Shown: positions 44,284 to 53,032 of the stretch, piece by piece
Layout of the letters: each line of letters begins with the position of its first letter
Position numbering within the stretch: the stretch's first letter is position 1
Assembly: GCA_002067975.1 (NCBI GenBank)
Contig: MVRS01000244.1
Coordinates: 1 to 64,000 of the forward strand
DNA from: Syntrophorhabdus sp. PtaU1.Bin058
Lineage (GTDB): Bacteria > Desulfobacterota > Syntrophorhabdia > Syntrophorhabdales > Syntrophorhabdaceae
Direction: 5' to 3'
Length of the DNA: 64,000 nucleotides
Position numbers and translations under genes: made by a program
The notes under the pieces: model-generated
Told to the model about the DNA's origin: nothing
Databases searched by the model: none
The model's input: the letters and a program-made list of their open reading frames with translations, nothing else

Positions 44284-45591
44284 ATGAGGGTAATACGAAG
44301 AATTGATCGTGGCGGTTTTGGCTTCGTGGAGGAAGTGGAGACGTCTCAGGAAGACCGTGTTGCACGAAAAACGTTCGACCCTCTAACAAGAGACCCAGTA
44401 GAATTATCGGCCCTAAGGCGTCGGTTTGAACGCGAGGTTCGAATCCAATCGGCTATTCGTCATTCTAACATCATGCCGGTGCTTGAGGCTGGTCTTAGCG
44501 ATTCACCACCTTGGTTTCTTATGCCACTTGCCTCTATGTCCCTTGAAGGAAAACTCCAAGATGATCATCGCAACAGTAGGTTCGACACCCAACCATGGCC
44601 AGATATTCTTGCTGCAGCTGAAGAACTTCATCGACTAGGGTATGTCCATCGGGACTTGAAGCCCGCGAACATCCTTTTGGTTCAGAACAAATGGGTCATT
44701 GCTGATTTCGGTCTCATCTTGCCGACTATGCGTGACACCACCATCTTAACGGGGTCAAGTTCTGCCTATGGTTCACGTAACTACACTGCTCCCGAGCAAA
44801 CAACTGACTTCCGCAACACCCCTGAACAGGCAGATATCTACGCACTTGGCTGTATTCTTCACGACGCCACCGATCCAACTCCTACACGTATCCCATTTGC
44901 CCAGATTCGCACAGGAGGTATTTACGGTCCTTTGCTTGAGAAGTGCACGGAAGTCGACCCCCGGAGACGTTTTCCAACGATAGCCGCTCTCCGTGCCGCA
45001 CTATTCGACTTGTGGAGAACTTCGTCTTTCCCTCCTCCTCCTGTAGATGACGCAGCAATCTTACAACACGTTCTGGACAATCCCGAATCGCCTGAGGCAT
45101 GGAGACGGTTTCTGAAGTATGTCGAGAACCTCCCTGCCAATAGTCACGATCTTCTATTGCGAGCGATAAATTCAGATTTATTGTTACAGCTCAACACGCT
45201 AGATAATGTTTTGTTCGGGCGTCTCGTAACACTCCTATGCCAATGGGCAGGTGGGAACGCATTTGAATGGGAATATTGTGATGTAGTCGGTGACCGATTG
45301 CTCGATGTCTACAGAGTCGGACCTGTTCGCTTACGATGCGACATCGTTCTCGCAGCTTTGAAGCTTGCCGTCTCACATAATCGTTGGCACGTTATGAGAC
45401 AAGCTGGTGGTATGCTCGGTACAGCTGCTGACAACGGTCTTGTGGATCGTTTGCTTATTGAAATTTCGTTAGACCCAACAATCGAGAATAGACTACGCCA
45501 AATCGAAAGTATCATCCACTGGCCGCGTGAACACTGGCATGAGCGCATTGCGAACTTCCTTGAGGAAAGCTTAGCTACCACACAGATCTAG
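44284..45591 (+). CDS. Serine/threonine protein kinase with helical C-terminal region
   Basis: A 435-residue Hanks-type kinase. Gly-rich loop 9-14 (RGGFGFV), Lys29 (VARKTF), catalytic HRDLKPANI (122-130), DFG 141-143 and TAPEQ (168-172) are all intact, so it should be active. After the kinase domain (about 1-245) comes an Ala/Leu-rich helical region of about 170 residues of unknown fold. There is no transmembrane helix or PASTA domain, so it is not a cell-wall sensor. The same duplicated promoter as the protease operon suggests joint regulation; soluble kinases of this kind occur in phage-defence modules. Confidence 0.9.
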   Translation: MRVIRRIDRGGFGFVEEVETSQEDRVARKTFDPLTRDPVELSALRRRFEREVRIQSAIRHSNIMPVLEAGLSDSPPWFLMPLASMSLEGKLQDDHRNSRFDTQPWPDILAAAEELHRLGYVHRDLKPANILLVQNKWVIADFGLILPTMRDTTILTGSSSAYGSRNYTAPEQTTDFRNTPEQADIYALGCILHDATDPTPTRIPFAQIRTGGIYGPLLEKCTEVDPRRRFPTIAALRAALFDLWRTSSFPPPPVDDAAILQHVLDNPESPEAWRRFLKYVENLPANSHDLLLRAINSDLLLQLNTLDNVLFGRLVTLLCQWAGGNAFEWEYCDVVGDRLLDVYRVGPVRLRCDIVLAALKLAVSHNRWHVMRQAGGMLGTAADNGLVDRLLIEISLDPTIENRLRQIESIIHWPREHWHERIANFLEESLATTQI

Positions 45592-45743
45592 CCGGGTATT
45601 CGGAGGCGACGCTGCTGAAATGTTGAAATAGTGAAACTAGCCGTTGGAGTCAATCGGTAGAAAAAAATGCCCGCCTCTGGCGCAATTCTTTGTTGGGCAA
45701 AAGAATGAATGCACTGCAAGTCCGAATATGATACGATAAATTC

Positions 45744-47039
45744 ATGCAAACGCAATTATCACTATTTGAAAATGATATGAAGACAAGGTCCGACGTTAAG
45801 GTGTCGAGGTCAGGCACTTTCCTTGATAATATGGCGCTTCCTATTCATCGGTGGTTTCGCTATTCAGCCGGTTTTGCAGCCCAATGGGTTGAGCAGGTCT
45901 TGGCCGGATGGGGAATAACAAAAGAACAGATTGTCCTTGACCCGTTCGCAGGTTCCGGTACAGTATCTGTCGTTTGTGATACCATGGGTATTCCAAGTAT
46001 AGGAGTCGAAGCACATTCTTTAGTATCGAGAATATTAAAGGCCAAGCTGCTTTGGCCAACACCTCCCCAACATGTCGTTGAATTTGCTTCTAAAGTCTTA
46101 AAACGAGCCCAAAACGAAAGACCTCATACAACGACGTTCCCTCCTCTGCTTGAACGAAGCTATGAACCGAAAGCCCTTGCGTCTCTTAATGCATTGAAGT
46201 CTTCATGGCTGTCCCTTCGGGATGAGTCCCCAGAATCAGAATTGGTCTGGTTAGCATTAACGGCAATTCTTCGTTCAACTTCCACGGCTGGAACTGCACA
46301 GTGGCAGTACATCCTGCCTAACAAAACAAAAAAACATATCATTGAACCATTCTTCGCTTTTCAGCAACAAATTAGAATTATCAAGGCAGATTTACGGTGG
46401 ATGCAAGCACGAGCCGACCGATCATGCGCTGATATTATTGCAGGGGATGCCCGAGCGTTTGCTGGCATCGTCTCGAGGAAGGTGGATGCTGTAATTACTT
46501 CTCCGCCATATGCAAATAATTACGACTATGCAGACGCATTACGTCTTGAGATGACGTTTTGGGGTGATGTGAATGGATGGGGAGACATCCATCACGCAGT
46601 AAGGCGACATCTTATCGTTTCATCATCCCAGCATTCGTCACGCGAAAGACTCCTCCTTGAAGACCTACTTGCTTTGGAAGCTGTTGCCCCTATTCGTAGT
46701 GAGCTGGCGCAAGTTGTCCATGAATTGGCAGCTGTGCGCGAAAACCACGGGGGCAAGAAGCATTATCATACCATGATTGCAGCCTATTGCCGCGACATCA
46801 GTCTTACTCTGCAACAACTACAACGTGTCTGTAAGCCAGGCTCTCGAATGTGTTGGGTCATTGGCGATTCCGCCCCATACGGTGTATATTGCCCGATTGA
46901 AAGATGGATTGCCGAACTTGCAATAGCAGCTGGTTTTAAAAATTATAGTTTCGACAAACTACGAGATCGAAATATTAAATGGAAGAATAGAAAACATAGG
47001 GTCCCGCTTAAAGAAGGACTACTTTGGATTGAGGGGTAG
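45744..47039 (+). CDS. DNA methyltransferase (N4-cytosine/N6-adenine type)
   Basis: A 431-residue methylase. The AdoMet site DPFAGSGT (66-73) precedes the catalytic motif SPPYANNYDYAD (253-264), and a late GDSAPYG segment follows. SPPY is common in N4-cytosine and some N6-adenine enzymes, so the modified base is left open. The restriction-like partner starts 3 nt after its stop. The target sequence is unknown. Confidence 0.88.
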   Translation: MQTQLSLFENDMKTRSDVKVSRSGTFLDNMALPIHRWFRYSAGFAAQWVEQVLAGWGITKEQIVLDPFAGSGTVSVVCDTMGIPSIGVEAHSLVSRILKAKLLWPTPPQHVVEFASKVLKRAQNERPHTTTFPPLLERSYEPKALASLNALKSSWLSLRDESPESELVWLALTAILRSTSTAGTAQWQYILPNKTKKHIIEPFFAFQQQIRIIKADLRWMQARADRSCADIIAGDARAFAGIVSRKVDAVITSPPYANNYDYADALRLEMTFWGDVNGWGDIHHAVRRHLIVSSSQHSSRERLLLEDLLALEAVAPIRSELAQVVHELAAVRENHGGKKHYHTMIAAYCRDISLTLQQLQRVCKPGSRMCWVIGDSAPYGVYCPIERWIAELAIAAGFKNYSFDKLRDRNIKWKNRKHRVPLKEGLLWIEG

Positions 47040-47042
47040 GAT

Positions 47043-47912
47043 ATGGCAGAATCACCCGCACATAGATTCGGACAGGTCATTGGAGAATTACTTGAAACAG
47101 TCGTCCTTCCACAACTTGAAACATTTTGTAAAAACCAAGGTCTTTATCTTGATCATCAGAAAAAAAACAGACCAGCCAGAACCGGCAAAAGGGTTTCTTG
47201 GACTGACCAATATGGAAATGTTCATGATCTTGATTTTGTGATCGAGAGAGAAGGCACGGATCATCAGATTGGTAGTCCGGTTGCCTTTATTGAAAGCGCA
47301 TGGCGCAGATATACAAAACATTCACGGAATAAGGCTCAGGAAATCCAAGGAGCAATTCTACCTCTCGCCGAAAAATACCAATGGAACAACCCATTTCTCG
47401 GAACAGTGCTGGCGGGGGTGTTTACCGAAGGATCGCTAGAACAACTACGTTCGCTTGGATTCCAGGTCCTCTATTTTCCATACGAGTCACTCGTTGCAGC
47501 ATTTGGGTCGGAAGGGATCGATATAGCATTTGACGAAAGCACGGCAGATGACGTATTTAGGCAAACAACGAATCGGATAGCACGTGCCCCAAAGAGGCAA
47601 ATGGACAGAATAAGGTCGCATCTTATTGCGGCCAACCAACATGTGATTAATAGTTTTTTTATGGCTTTAAGGCAGAGACTGGGTAGGCACATTACCCGTA
47701 TAGTTGTGATCCCCCTTTACGGACGTATAAACGAGTTCGCTACAATAGAAGCCGCGCTTCGATTCCTCGATGGCCATATGATATACGAAGGCTCTGGAGA
47801 ATTCCGAAAGTATGAAATTCGCATTGAGTTTTCAAATGGTGACAAGGTTGAAGCTTCATTAGAGGCCAAAGACAAAGTAAAGGATTTTTTAGATTTTGTT
47901 GCAAGACAATAA
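47043..47912 (+). CDS. Probable restriction endonuclease partner
   Basis: A 289-residue protein immediately behind the methylase. GNVHDLDFVIERE followed by PVAFIESAWRRYTKHSRNKAQEIQG gives the D...ExxW/R arrangement of a PD-(D/E)XK-like nuclease core (about residues 58-105). The C-terminal 100 residues show no recognised domain. Nuclease function rests on this motif and on the gene pair; it could be a related restriction-specific protein. Confidence 0.68.
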   Translation: MAESPAHRFGQVIGELLETVVLPQLETFCKNQGLYLDHQKKNRPARTGKRVSWTDQYGNVHDLDFVIEREGTDHQIGSPVAFIESAWRRYTKHSRNKAQEIQGAILPLAEKYQWNNPFLGTVLAGVFTEGSLEQLRSLGFQVLYFPYESLVAAFGSEGIDIAFDESTADDVFRQTTNRIARAPKRQMDRIRSHLIAANQHVINSFFMALRQRLGRHITRIVVIPLYGRINEFATIEAALRFLDGHMIYEGSGEFRKYEIRIEFSNGDKVEASLEAKDKVKDFLDFVARQ

Positions 47913-48143
47913 AATACCTAATAGGGTAATTCTGCAAATGTCTTTCAACTGCCACTGATCGCAGTGTTGAGCCTGTAGAAAAAGTCCTCAAGGAATTTTT
48001 TAGGTGCGATGTAAAAAAGAATGATCTTACAGAATGCGCCACTTCATGTTCGGGGGAGGGGTAAATGATTGTCCAAAAACTAACCTCTAATCGTTTTAGG
48101 ACGCAGGAAAGGGTTTCTCTACAGGTGGGAGGCACGGTAGGTC

Positions 48144-48779
48144 ATGAATGAACCGAATATAGAGAAACTCAGACGATTTGCTCTTGCTGTCGCCCTCATT
48201 GTATTGACATATTCCGTTGCTGGTATATCTCTTGGGCCTGAAAGTAAGATTTCTGTACTGGGTATGACCTTCAAGGTATCGAGACCAGAGTTGTTGCCAA
48301 TCGGACTACTCATGGCGTCGGTATGTGTCGTCCTACGGTTCTATTATTATGGTTTTATGCTTAATAGAAGTCCTTATCGCTTACGCCGCGATGCTATAGA
48401 TGGACTTATAGACACAACACCGCGCGTATCCCGTACCAGAAAAAGGAAGATATCGGTTTATTTTAGTTCAGCAACGGAATTCGACTCGCTAGTCTGGGAG
48501 TCAAATCGAACGAAGGTCGAAAAGTACGTTGAGGATTTTCCTAATCTTTTCCCCAAATTCGCTCGGGCAAGGGCATCAGCGCAAATTAATTCAGAGCCAT
48601 CCTATACGGAGAATGGAGACCCGGCGGGTCCCATGTATAGCGCCAAAGTGGTGATCCCGATACGGTGTAGAATGGCTGCAATTTTTCAGGACATAGACTA
48701 TGCCTCCCCTGTATGGTTAAACGCGATTTCATTGGGTACATTTTTCTGGAGAATATGGAAAACCGGGATAAACGCATAA
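48144..48779 (+). CDS. Hypothetical membrane protein of the island
   Basis: A 211-residue protein with two N-terminal membrane helices (ALAVALIVLTYSVAGISLG and LLPIGLLMASVCVVLRFYYYG), a soluble region of about 110 residues (RKISVYFSSATEF onward) and a final hydrophobic segment near WLNAISLGTFFW. Gene spacing is loose (about 230 nt after the nuclease). I do not recognise a family; membrane effectors are frequent in defence islands, which is only a contextual hint. Confidence 0.6.
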   Translation: MNEPNIEKLRRFALAVALIVLTYSVAGISLGPESKISVLGMTFKVSRPELLPIGLLMASVCVVLRFYYYGFMLNRSPYRLRRDAIDGLIDTTPRVSRTRKRKISVYFSSATEFDSLVWESNRTKVEKYVEDFPNLFPKFARARASAQINSEPSYTENGDPAGPMYSAKVVIPIRCRMAAIFQDIDYASPVWLNAISLGTFFWRIWKTGINA

Positions 48780-48844
48780 CAACGAGGCGCCTGATCAGCA
48801 GGAAAGGAGCCAGATCCTAGCGATCTGGTATCAGGTTTGGATAG

Positions 48845-49438
48845 ATGAATAAACAATTCTATACCGTATTTGGATACCTTACTTCGGCCTTCGCATGCAT
48901 GGAAGGTGATTTGCGGTTTCTTGTGGCAGGCATCGCGTTTGGTAACGATTCAATTACTACTTCGGCCTTTATGGATAGCTCACAGTTGATTGACAATCTC
49001 AGAATTTTGAGAAAACTATCTCGACAGTATTGGGGCGCTGAGTCTCAATTCGCTGAAGTGATTGATAGCATTGAACAGATTCGCTCTACGAGAAACCTTT
49101 TTATTCATGGGTTGTGGACGCCGGGCAAGTTCGGAGAGACAAATGGTGTTGCATCTGTACAGGACCTCAAAACCAGTTTTGAAAGCAGCTCGACTATGCG
49201 GGAATGGAGACACGGTCAAACCATGGATTTCTCATTGGACGATTTCCGTATTCTCTTGGCAGATGTAAATGAAGCTATTGATAAAATTGCCAAGCTTCGT
49301 GAGTGGCTCGAGAAACATGAAGGTATTGAGTTTGGATACATAGGCTTCACCAGCAAACTCAAGCCGGTGTCTATTCGTATTGATTCCGGTGACAAGTTTG
49401 AGAAAAGCCTGCCAGCGGAAATAGAAGAAGAAACCTAA
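48845..49438 (+). CDS. Helical protein with HEPN-like RxxxxH motif
   Basis: A 197-residue, mainly alpha-helical protein. RSTRNLFIHGLW (about 84-95) contains Arg-x4-His as in HEPN ribonucleases, preceded by a long helix (IDSIEQI), with more helices after it (DDFRILLADVNEAIDKIAKL). HEPN proteins are RNases or helical partners in conflict systems. The motif is short, so the family call is tentative. Confidence 0.55.
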   Translation: MNKQFYTVFGYLTSAFACMEGDLRFLVAGIAFGNDSITTSAFMDSSQLIDNLRILRKLSRQYWGAESQFAEVIDSIEQIRSTRNLFIHGLWTPGKFGETNGVASVQDLKTSFESSSTMREWRHGQTMDFSLDDFRILLADVNEAIDKIAKLREWLEKHEGIEFGYIGFTSKLKPVSIRIDSGDKFEKSLPAEIEEET

Positions 49439-49446
49439 CGCGAGAC

Positions 49447-49683
49447 TTATAATCCCACATCTCTATCTTTAACTTCACCCCCGGCCATTCCTTTTGAGAT
49501 CTTCAGGACCGCATTATGGATATCTTTCACGTCCCTATATATCTTGTAGATAAAATAGGACATGAGGGTAGCAAGAACCGCCATGATGATAAGAAAGTCA
49601 ATAAGTATAAAAAAGAAAATTTCCCTGTCATGCAGAACTAGGATGTAATTGCCAAGATACGAAAAAGAAGTATAATATGTCAT
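49447..49683 (-). CDS. Doubtful small membrane protein
   Basis: A 78-residue frame with one strong hydrophobic segment (FFFILIDFLIIMAVLATLMSY) and a charged tail. No ribosome site precedes its ATG, and the promoter of the plus-strand antitoxin lies within its 5' part. It may be real from an internal ATG or just chance. Confidence 0.3.
   Translation of the reverse strand: MTYYTSFSYLGNYILVLHDREIFFFILIDFLIIMAVLATLMSYFIYKIYRDVKDIHNAVLKISKGMAGGEVKDRDVGL
49649..49676 (+). promoter_or_regulatory. Promoter of the orphan antitoxin gene
   Basis: TTGCCA (49649-49654), 16 nt, TATAAT (49671-49676); the ATG follows at 49706 with AAGGAG between. Confidence 0.6.
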
Positions 49684-49705
49684 CTAAAAAATAAGGAGAT
49701 ATTCA

Positions 49706-49891
49706 ATGGCAAGAAGCATATTGAAGGCAAAACCACAGGTGATAATGAAAGACGGCAGGCCAAGCGCCGTAATCATTGAAATCAACGACTACCGTGCATT
49801 GCTTGAAAGGCTTGAGGACAAAGAAGACCTTGCAGACCTTGAAAAAATACGTATGGGTGGTGTGCGGACAAGGAAGGCGGATGGGTTTTAA
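49706..49891 (+). CDS. Orphan Phd/YefM-type antitoxin
   Basis: A 61-residue protein: ARSILKAKPQVIMKDGRPSAVIIEINDYRALLERLED is the prevent-host-death fold in short form. No toxin gene follows; the next gene is modB on the opposite strand with a 4-bp overlap at the ends. Either a solitary regulator or a decayed toxin-antitoxin pair. Confidence 0.72.
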   Translation: MARSILKAKPQVIMKDGRPSAVIIEINDYRALLERLEDKEDLADLEKIRMGGVRTRKADGF

Positions 49892-50598
49892 ATGTCCTTT
49901 ATGCTCAGGCCGGATATCCTGTTTTTGCTTACAGCGTTTAAGACCAGCAGGACTATGATGGCTATTGCCGACAGGATAACGGAAAATATGGCTGCCCTCA
50001 TGAACTCGCCTTCAAAGACCGCGTTGTAGATCGCCAGGGAGAGCGTTTCCGTGCGCCCGATAATATTGCCGCCGAGCATCAGGCTGATGCCGACCTCTCC
50101 TACCGAGCGCCCGAATGCAAGCAAGAGCCCGGCAACGATGCCGTTTTTGATGTTCGGCAGTATGACTTTGAGCAGGGTCTCGCCCCTGGTCTTTCCGAGG
50201 GTGGCGGCCGCCTCGATTAACGAATGATCCATTTGCCGGCGTGCCGCCTGCACGCTCTTGACCATAAAGGGGAGGCCTACAATGTAGACTGCCGCAAGCA
50301 CTCCCCAGGATGTGAATATTATCTTAAGATCGAATATCTTCAGGAGAAGGTGTCCTATAACTCCGTTTTTTCCCAGGAACAAAAGGAGAAAAAAGCCCAG
50401 TGCCATCGGCGGAAAGATCATGGGCAGTGCAGCGATGATCTCCAGGATGCTCTTCAACGGGCTTTTTTTACCGGCCAGATACAGCCCCAGCGGTAAGCCT
50501 GTCAGCAACTGCAAGACCAGCGCCAGCAGGGTTACCCTGAGGGTGAGTCCGATCGCCGGATGCGCAAGGTAATCGCTTGCCAGTGTCTGAAGCGTCAT
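49888..50598 (-). CDS. modB: Molybdate ABC transporter permease
   Basis: A 236-residue permease with about six helices and the EAA motif EAAATLGKTRGETLLKVILPNI that contacts ModC. Together with ModA and ModC it imports molybdate or tungstate. Overlaps modA by 4 bp. Confidence 0.93.
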   Translation of the reverse strand: MTLQTLASDYLAHPAIGLTLRVTLLALVLQLLTGLPLGLYLAGKKSPLKSILEIIAALPMIFPPMALGFFLLLFLGKNGVIGHLLLKIFDLKIIFTSWGVLAAVYIVGLPFMVKSVQAARRQMDHSLIEAAATLGKTRGETLLKVILPNIKNGIVAGLLLAFGRSVGEVGISLMLGGNIIGRTETLSLAIYNAVFEGEFMRAAIFSVILSAIAIIVLLVLNAVSKNRISGLSIKDI

Positions 50599-51344
50599 TT
50601 CAATCCGTATTTTGCAAATATGTCTTTCGCATTCTTTGTCTGCAGGTAGTCAATAAATTTGCCTGTCTCAGGTTTGTTTTCGAACCCTTTTACAATACCG
50701 GCAACGATCCGGATCTCCTTGTACTTATCCTGCGGGACGATCAGGTAACCGCCCAGCCTGTCCTTATTGGCCATGGCCTCGGTAAGGTTGATAAATCCCG
50801 CATCGGCCTCGCCCGTAAGGAGGTACGAGACTACCTGGGGGACGGTAGCTACCTGGGTTATTTTGCCGGCAAGTTTTGTGGTGTAGCCGTAGGATTCCAG
50901 GGCCTCAGTCCCCGCTGTCCCGTAAATGGCCTTTTTATCCTGCGGCATGAACAACGATTTTACCTTGTCCGATGCAATGTCTTCAGGTTTTTCCAGTACG
51001 ACCCCTTTGCGGTATGCAAGGACCAGTATCCCTTTTCCTATGAGGCGATAATCGGTGAATTTTACCGTGGAGCCGAGCGCATCAAGTAATTTTTGGTCGC
51101 CGATAATGCAACTGATCTCACCGGTCTGTTTTGCCTGGCTGGCCACCATCTGTATGTTCCCGAATGCGGCATCGGTCTTTATCCCTGTGTCCTTTTCAAA
51201 TGCCTTCATCACTTCGGTAACGGGCTTTTTGTATCCTGCCCCTGCCGCGATCATCAGGTTTCCGGCAAAGAGCGCGGACGCGCCGAACAAAAAGATAACT
51301 GCACAACAGAAGATTGTTCCGATAAAAAGATGTCTTCTCTCCAT
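50595..51344 (-). CDS. modA: Molybdate-binding periplasmic protein
   Basis: A 249-residue protein with a signal peptide (FIGTIFCCAVIFLFGASALFA) then NLMIAAGAGYKKPVTEVMKAFE, the opening of ModA. The IQMVASQAKQTGEISCIIGD and TGEADAGFINL segments belong to the ligand cleft. The mature N-terminus AAGAGYKKP is somewhat unlike the common AAAS/ASSL, so tungstate or a broader oxyanion specificity is possible. Confidence 0.9.
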   Translation of the reverse strand: MERRHLFIGTIFCCAVIFLFGASALFAGNLMIAAGAGYKKPVTEVMKAFEKDTGIKTDAAFGNIQMVASQAKQTGEISCIIGDQKLLDALGSTVKFTDYRLIGKGILVLAYRKGVVLEKPEDIASDKVKSLFMPQDKKAIYGTAGTEALESYGYTTKLAGKITQVATVPQVVSYLLTGEADAGFINLTEAMANKDRLGGYLIVPQDKYKEIRIVAGIVKGFENKPETGKFIDYLQTKNAKDIFAKYGLK

Positions 51345-51349
51345 TTTGT

Positions 51350-52252
51350 TTAATTACCTCCTTCTTCTTTTTCTTTAGAATTTAGTTTTTGAATAATCGG
51401 GTTAAATGCCTTGGAGATGATCAGCGCCTTGTCGCCCGGTAAAAATGATTCCTGGTGATTGCTGCATACGGCAATTTTAACGGGAGAGTTCCCTATGAGC
51501 AGGGTTAATATATTCACGACATCTTCCTTTTCAACCTTCAGTACCTCGGCAACGAACTGGAGTTTGCCGCTGGTCTTGTTTCTGGCAAATATTTCATAAG
51601 GATTTCTGTCGTCGGTGACTCGTCCGTCTTTAAATGTTATCACCCGGTTGCACAATTTGAATACCTCGGGCAGATCGTGGCTGACCAGGATCGTGGTGAT
51701 GCCCCATAATCTGTGGATATGCAGGATCTCGTCCTGCAGCGTGCTCCTCATCTCAAGGTCCAGCGCGGAAAGCGGTTCGTCCAAAAGGAGTAATTCGGGT
51801 TTCCGGGCCAGGGCACGCGCCAAGGCGACCCTCTGGTTCTGTCCTCCCGAAAGCACAGCGGGTTTGCGGTGCTGCAGGTTGGAAAGTCCGAATATTTCGA
51901 GCAGTTCGTCAATGTGTTTTTTGTCCACCCTTGGTTGGGCAAACCGCAGGTTTTCGCGGACGCTCATATTAGGGAAGAGGGCGTAGTCCTGAAATACGAA
52001 ACCGACTTTCCGTTTGCGCGCCGGCAGGTTTATCCCGTCTTTCGAGTCAAACCAGGTCTGCCCGCCGACCTTGACAAACCCTTCGTCTGCATCAGTCAGT
52101 CCTGCAATAATGCGCAGCATGGTCGTTTTCCCTACGCCGGACGGACCGAAGAAGGCCACTATCTCGCCGCTACCGATATTCAGGTCGGCCTTAAATGAAA
52201 ATTCACCCGTAGCCGTGAACAGTTTCTTCTTTACGGATAATTCAATCTGCAT
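51350..52252 (-). CDS. modC: Molybdate ABC transporter ATPase
   Basis: A 300-residue ATPase: Walker A GPSGVGKTTM, signature LSGGQNQRVALARAL, Walker B LLLLDEPLSALD, switch HD. The C-terminal 70 residues look like a worn TOBE-type domain. It overlaps the start region of modA's upstream and the end of the Mop gene by 11 bp. Confidence 0.93.
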   Translation of the reverse strand: MQIELSVKKKLFTATGEFSFKADLNIGSGEIVAFFGPSGVGKTTMLRIIAGLTDADEGFVKVGGQTWFDSKDGINLPARKRKVGFVFQDYALFPNMSVRENLRFAQPRVDKKHIDELLEIFGLSNLQHRKPAVLSGGQNQRVALARALARKPELLLLDEPLSALDLEMRSTLQDEILHIHRLWGITTILVSHDLPEVFKLCNRVITFKDGRVTDDRNPYEIFARNKTSGKLQFVAEVLKVEKEDVVNILTLLIGNSPVKIAVCSNHQESFLPGDKALIISKAFNPIIQKLNSKEKEEGGN

Positions 52253-52664
52253 TCCAGGGCTCTTCCGGTTCCTTCAACAGTACCTCGTTGGTTTTAATAA
52301 AGGCCGTTACATTGTCTCCGATCTTGAGATTTAAGCTTTCAGCCGACCTTGTGGTGATCAGCGAAGTTAAATGTTCTCCGTTAAATGAAAGCATCACCTG
52401 GGTAAATATTTCTCCGGAAATAAGGTCATCGATAGTGCAGGTCAGTTGGTTGATAAAGCTTATCTGCCCCTGCATGAGCTTTCCTATTGAAACCTCAGAC
52501 TCATTGAACAGCAACTCGATGTCTTTCGAGATCTGAAGATAGCCGACCTTTTCGGGTATCCCGATAGTAATGGCGGTCATCTGTGCCCCTTTTACGTCGA
52601 CATCCACCAGCGTCATGTTGCCGGATGTTGTCAGGTGCGATATTTTTCCGCATAATCTGTTCAT
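52242..52664 (-). CDS. Two-Mop (TOBE) molybdate-binding protein
   Basis: A 140-residue protein with two Mop-type halves. The second is clear (GEHLTSLITTRSAESLNLKIGDNVTAFIKTNEVLL, given here in parts: LITTRSAESLNL and GDNVTAFIKTNEV); the first is worn. Its size and layout equal the C-terminal half of E. coli ModE. As first gene of the modCAB operon it may store molybdate or act with the separate DNA-binding ModE. Confidence 0.88.
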   Translation of the reverse strand: MNRLCGKISHLTTSGNMTLVDVDVKGAQMTAITIGIPEKVGYLQISKDIELLFNESEVSIGKLMQGQISFINQLTCTIDDLISGEIFTQVMLSFNGEHLTSLITTRSAESLNLKIGDNVTAFIKTNEVLLKEPEEPWNAD

Positions 52665-52759
52665 AGATTCTGATATTTTGTTATCCGGCTGAATGAGTAA
52701 TATGTAATTGCAATGGATAACGGTAAACTTGCAACGTGATTATAACGTGCCCCCCGGCA

Positions 52760-52787
52760 TCCATTGTATATTAAAATATATAACGAA
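52760..52787. promoter_or_regulatory. ModE-box-like operator of Mop-modCAB
   Basis: Compared with the E. coli ModE consensus (ATCGTTATATA, 6 nt, TATATAACGAT), the right half TATATAACGAA matches 10 of 11 and the left half TCCATTGTATA 7 of 11, with the exact 6-nt spacing. It covers the -10 region of the promoter, as expected for repression by ModE with molybdate. Confidence 0.7.
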
Positions 52788-52799
52788 GGGTAAAGTCAA
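52770..52799 (-). promoter_or_regulatory. Promoter of Mop-modCAB
   Basis: On the minus strand TTGACT (52799-52794), 18 nt, TTTAAT (52775-52770), overlapped by the ModE-like box. Confidence 0.6.
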
Positions 52800-53032
52800 T
52801 CATATTTCGATTAATTATATTAATATCATATAGTTATGCAGTATCAGGATTTTCCTTCCACGAAACCGGTTGTGGTGAATAATGTATCTGTTGCGGGGGG
52901 GGGTATTACCGGGAGGGAATAATCCCCGATATGTCTTACTAAGGCCTGAGGACTTTATGTATTTATACTTTGCGTAAAGGGCGGGGGTAAATATACAACC
53001 CGGGGGTTATGGTAGATGTGTTGCAGGTTTTT

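Larger units (their letters stand above)
52665..53032. other. Intergenic region before the Mop-modCAB operon
   Basis: It holds the operon promoter and a ModE-like box (below). The rest has G runs (for example 52897-52905 and 53001-53006) and AT-rich stretches but no gene that I can support. It separates the operon from the modE gene on the same strand. Confidence 0.6.

Noticed and set aside
40136-49440. att site made from the tRNA 3' end
   Set aside because: No second copy of the T-arm and acceptor sequence was found to the right end of the island.
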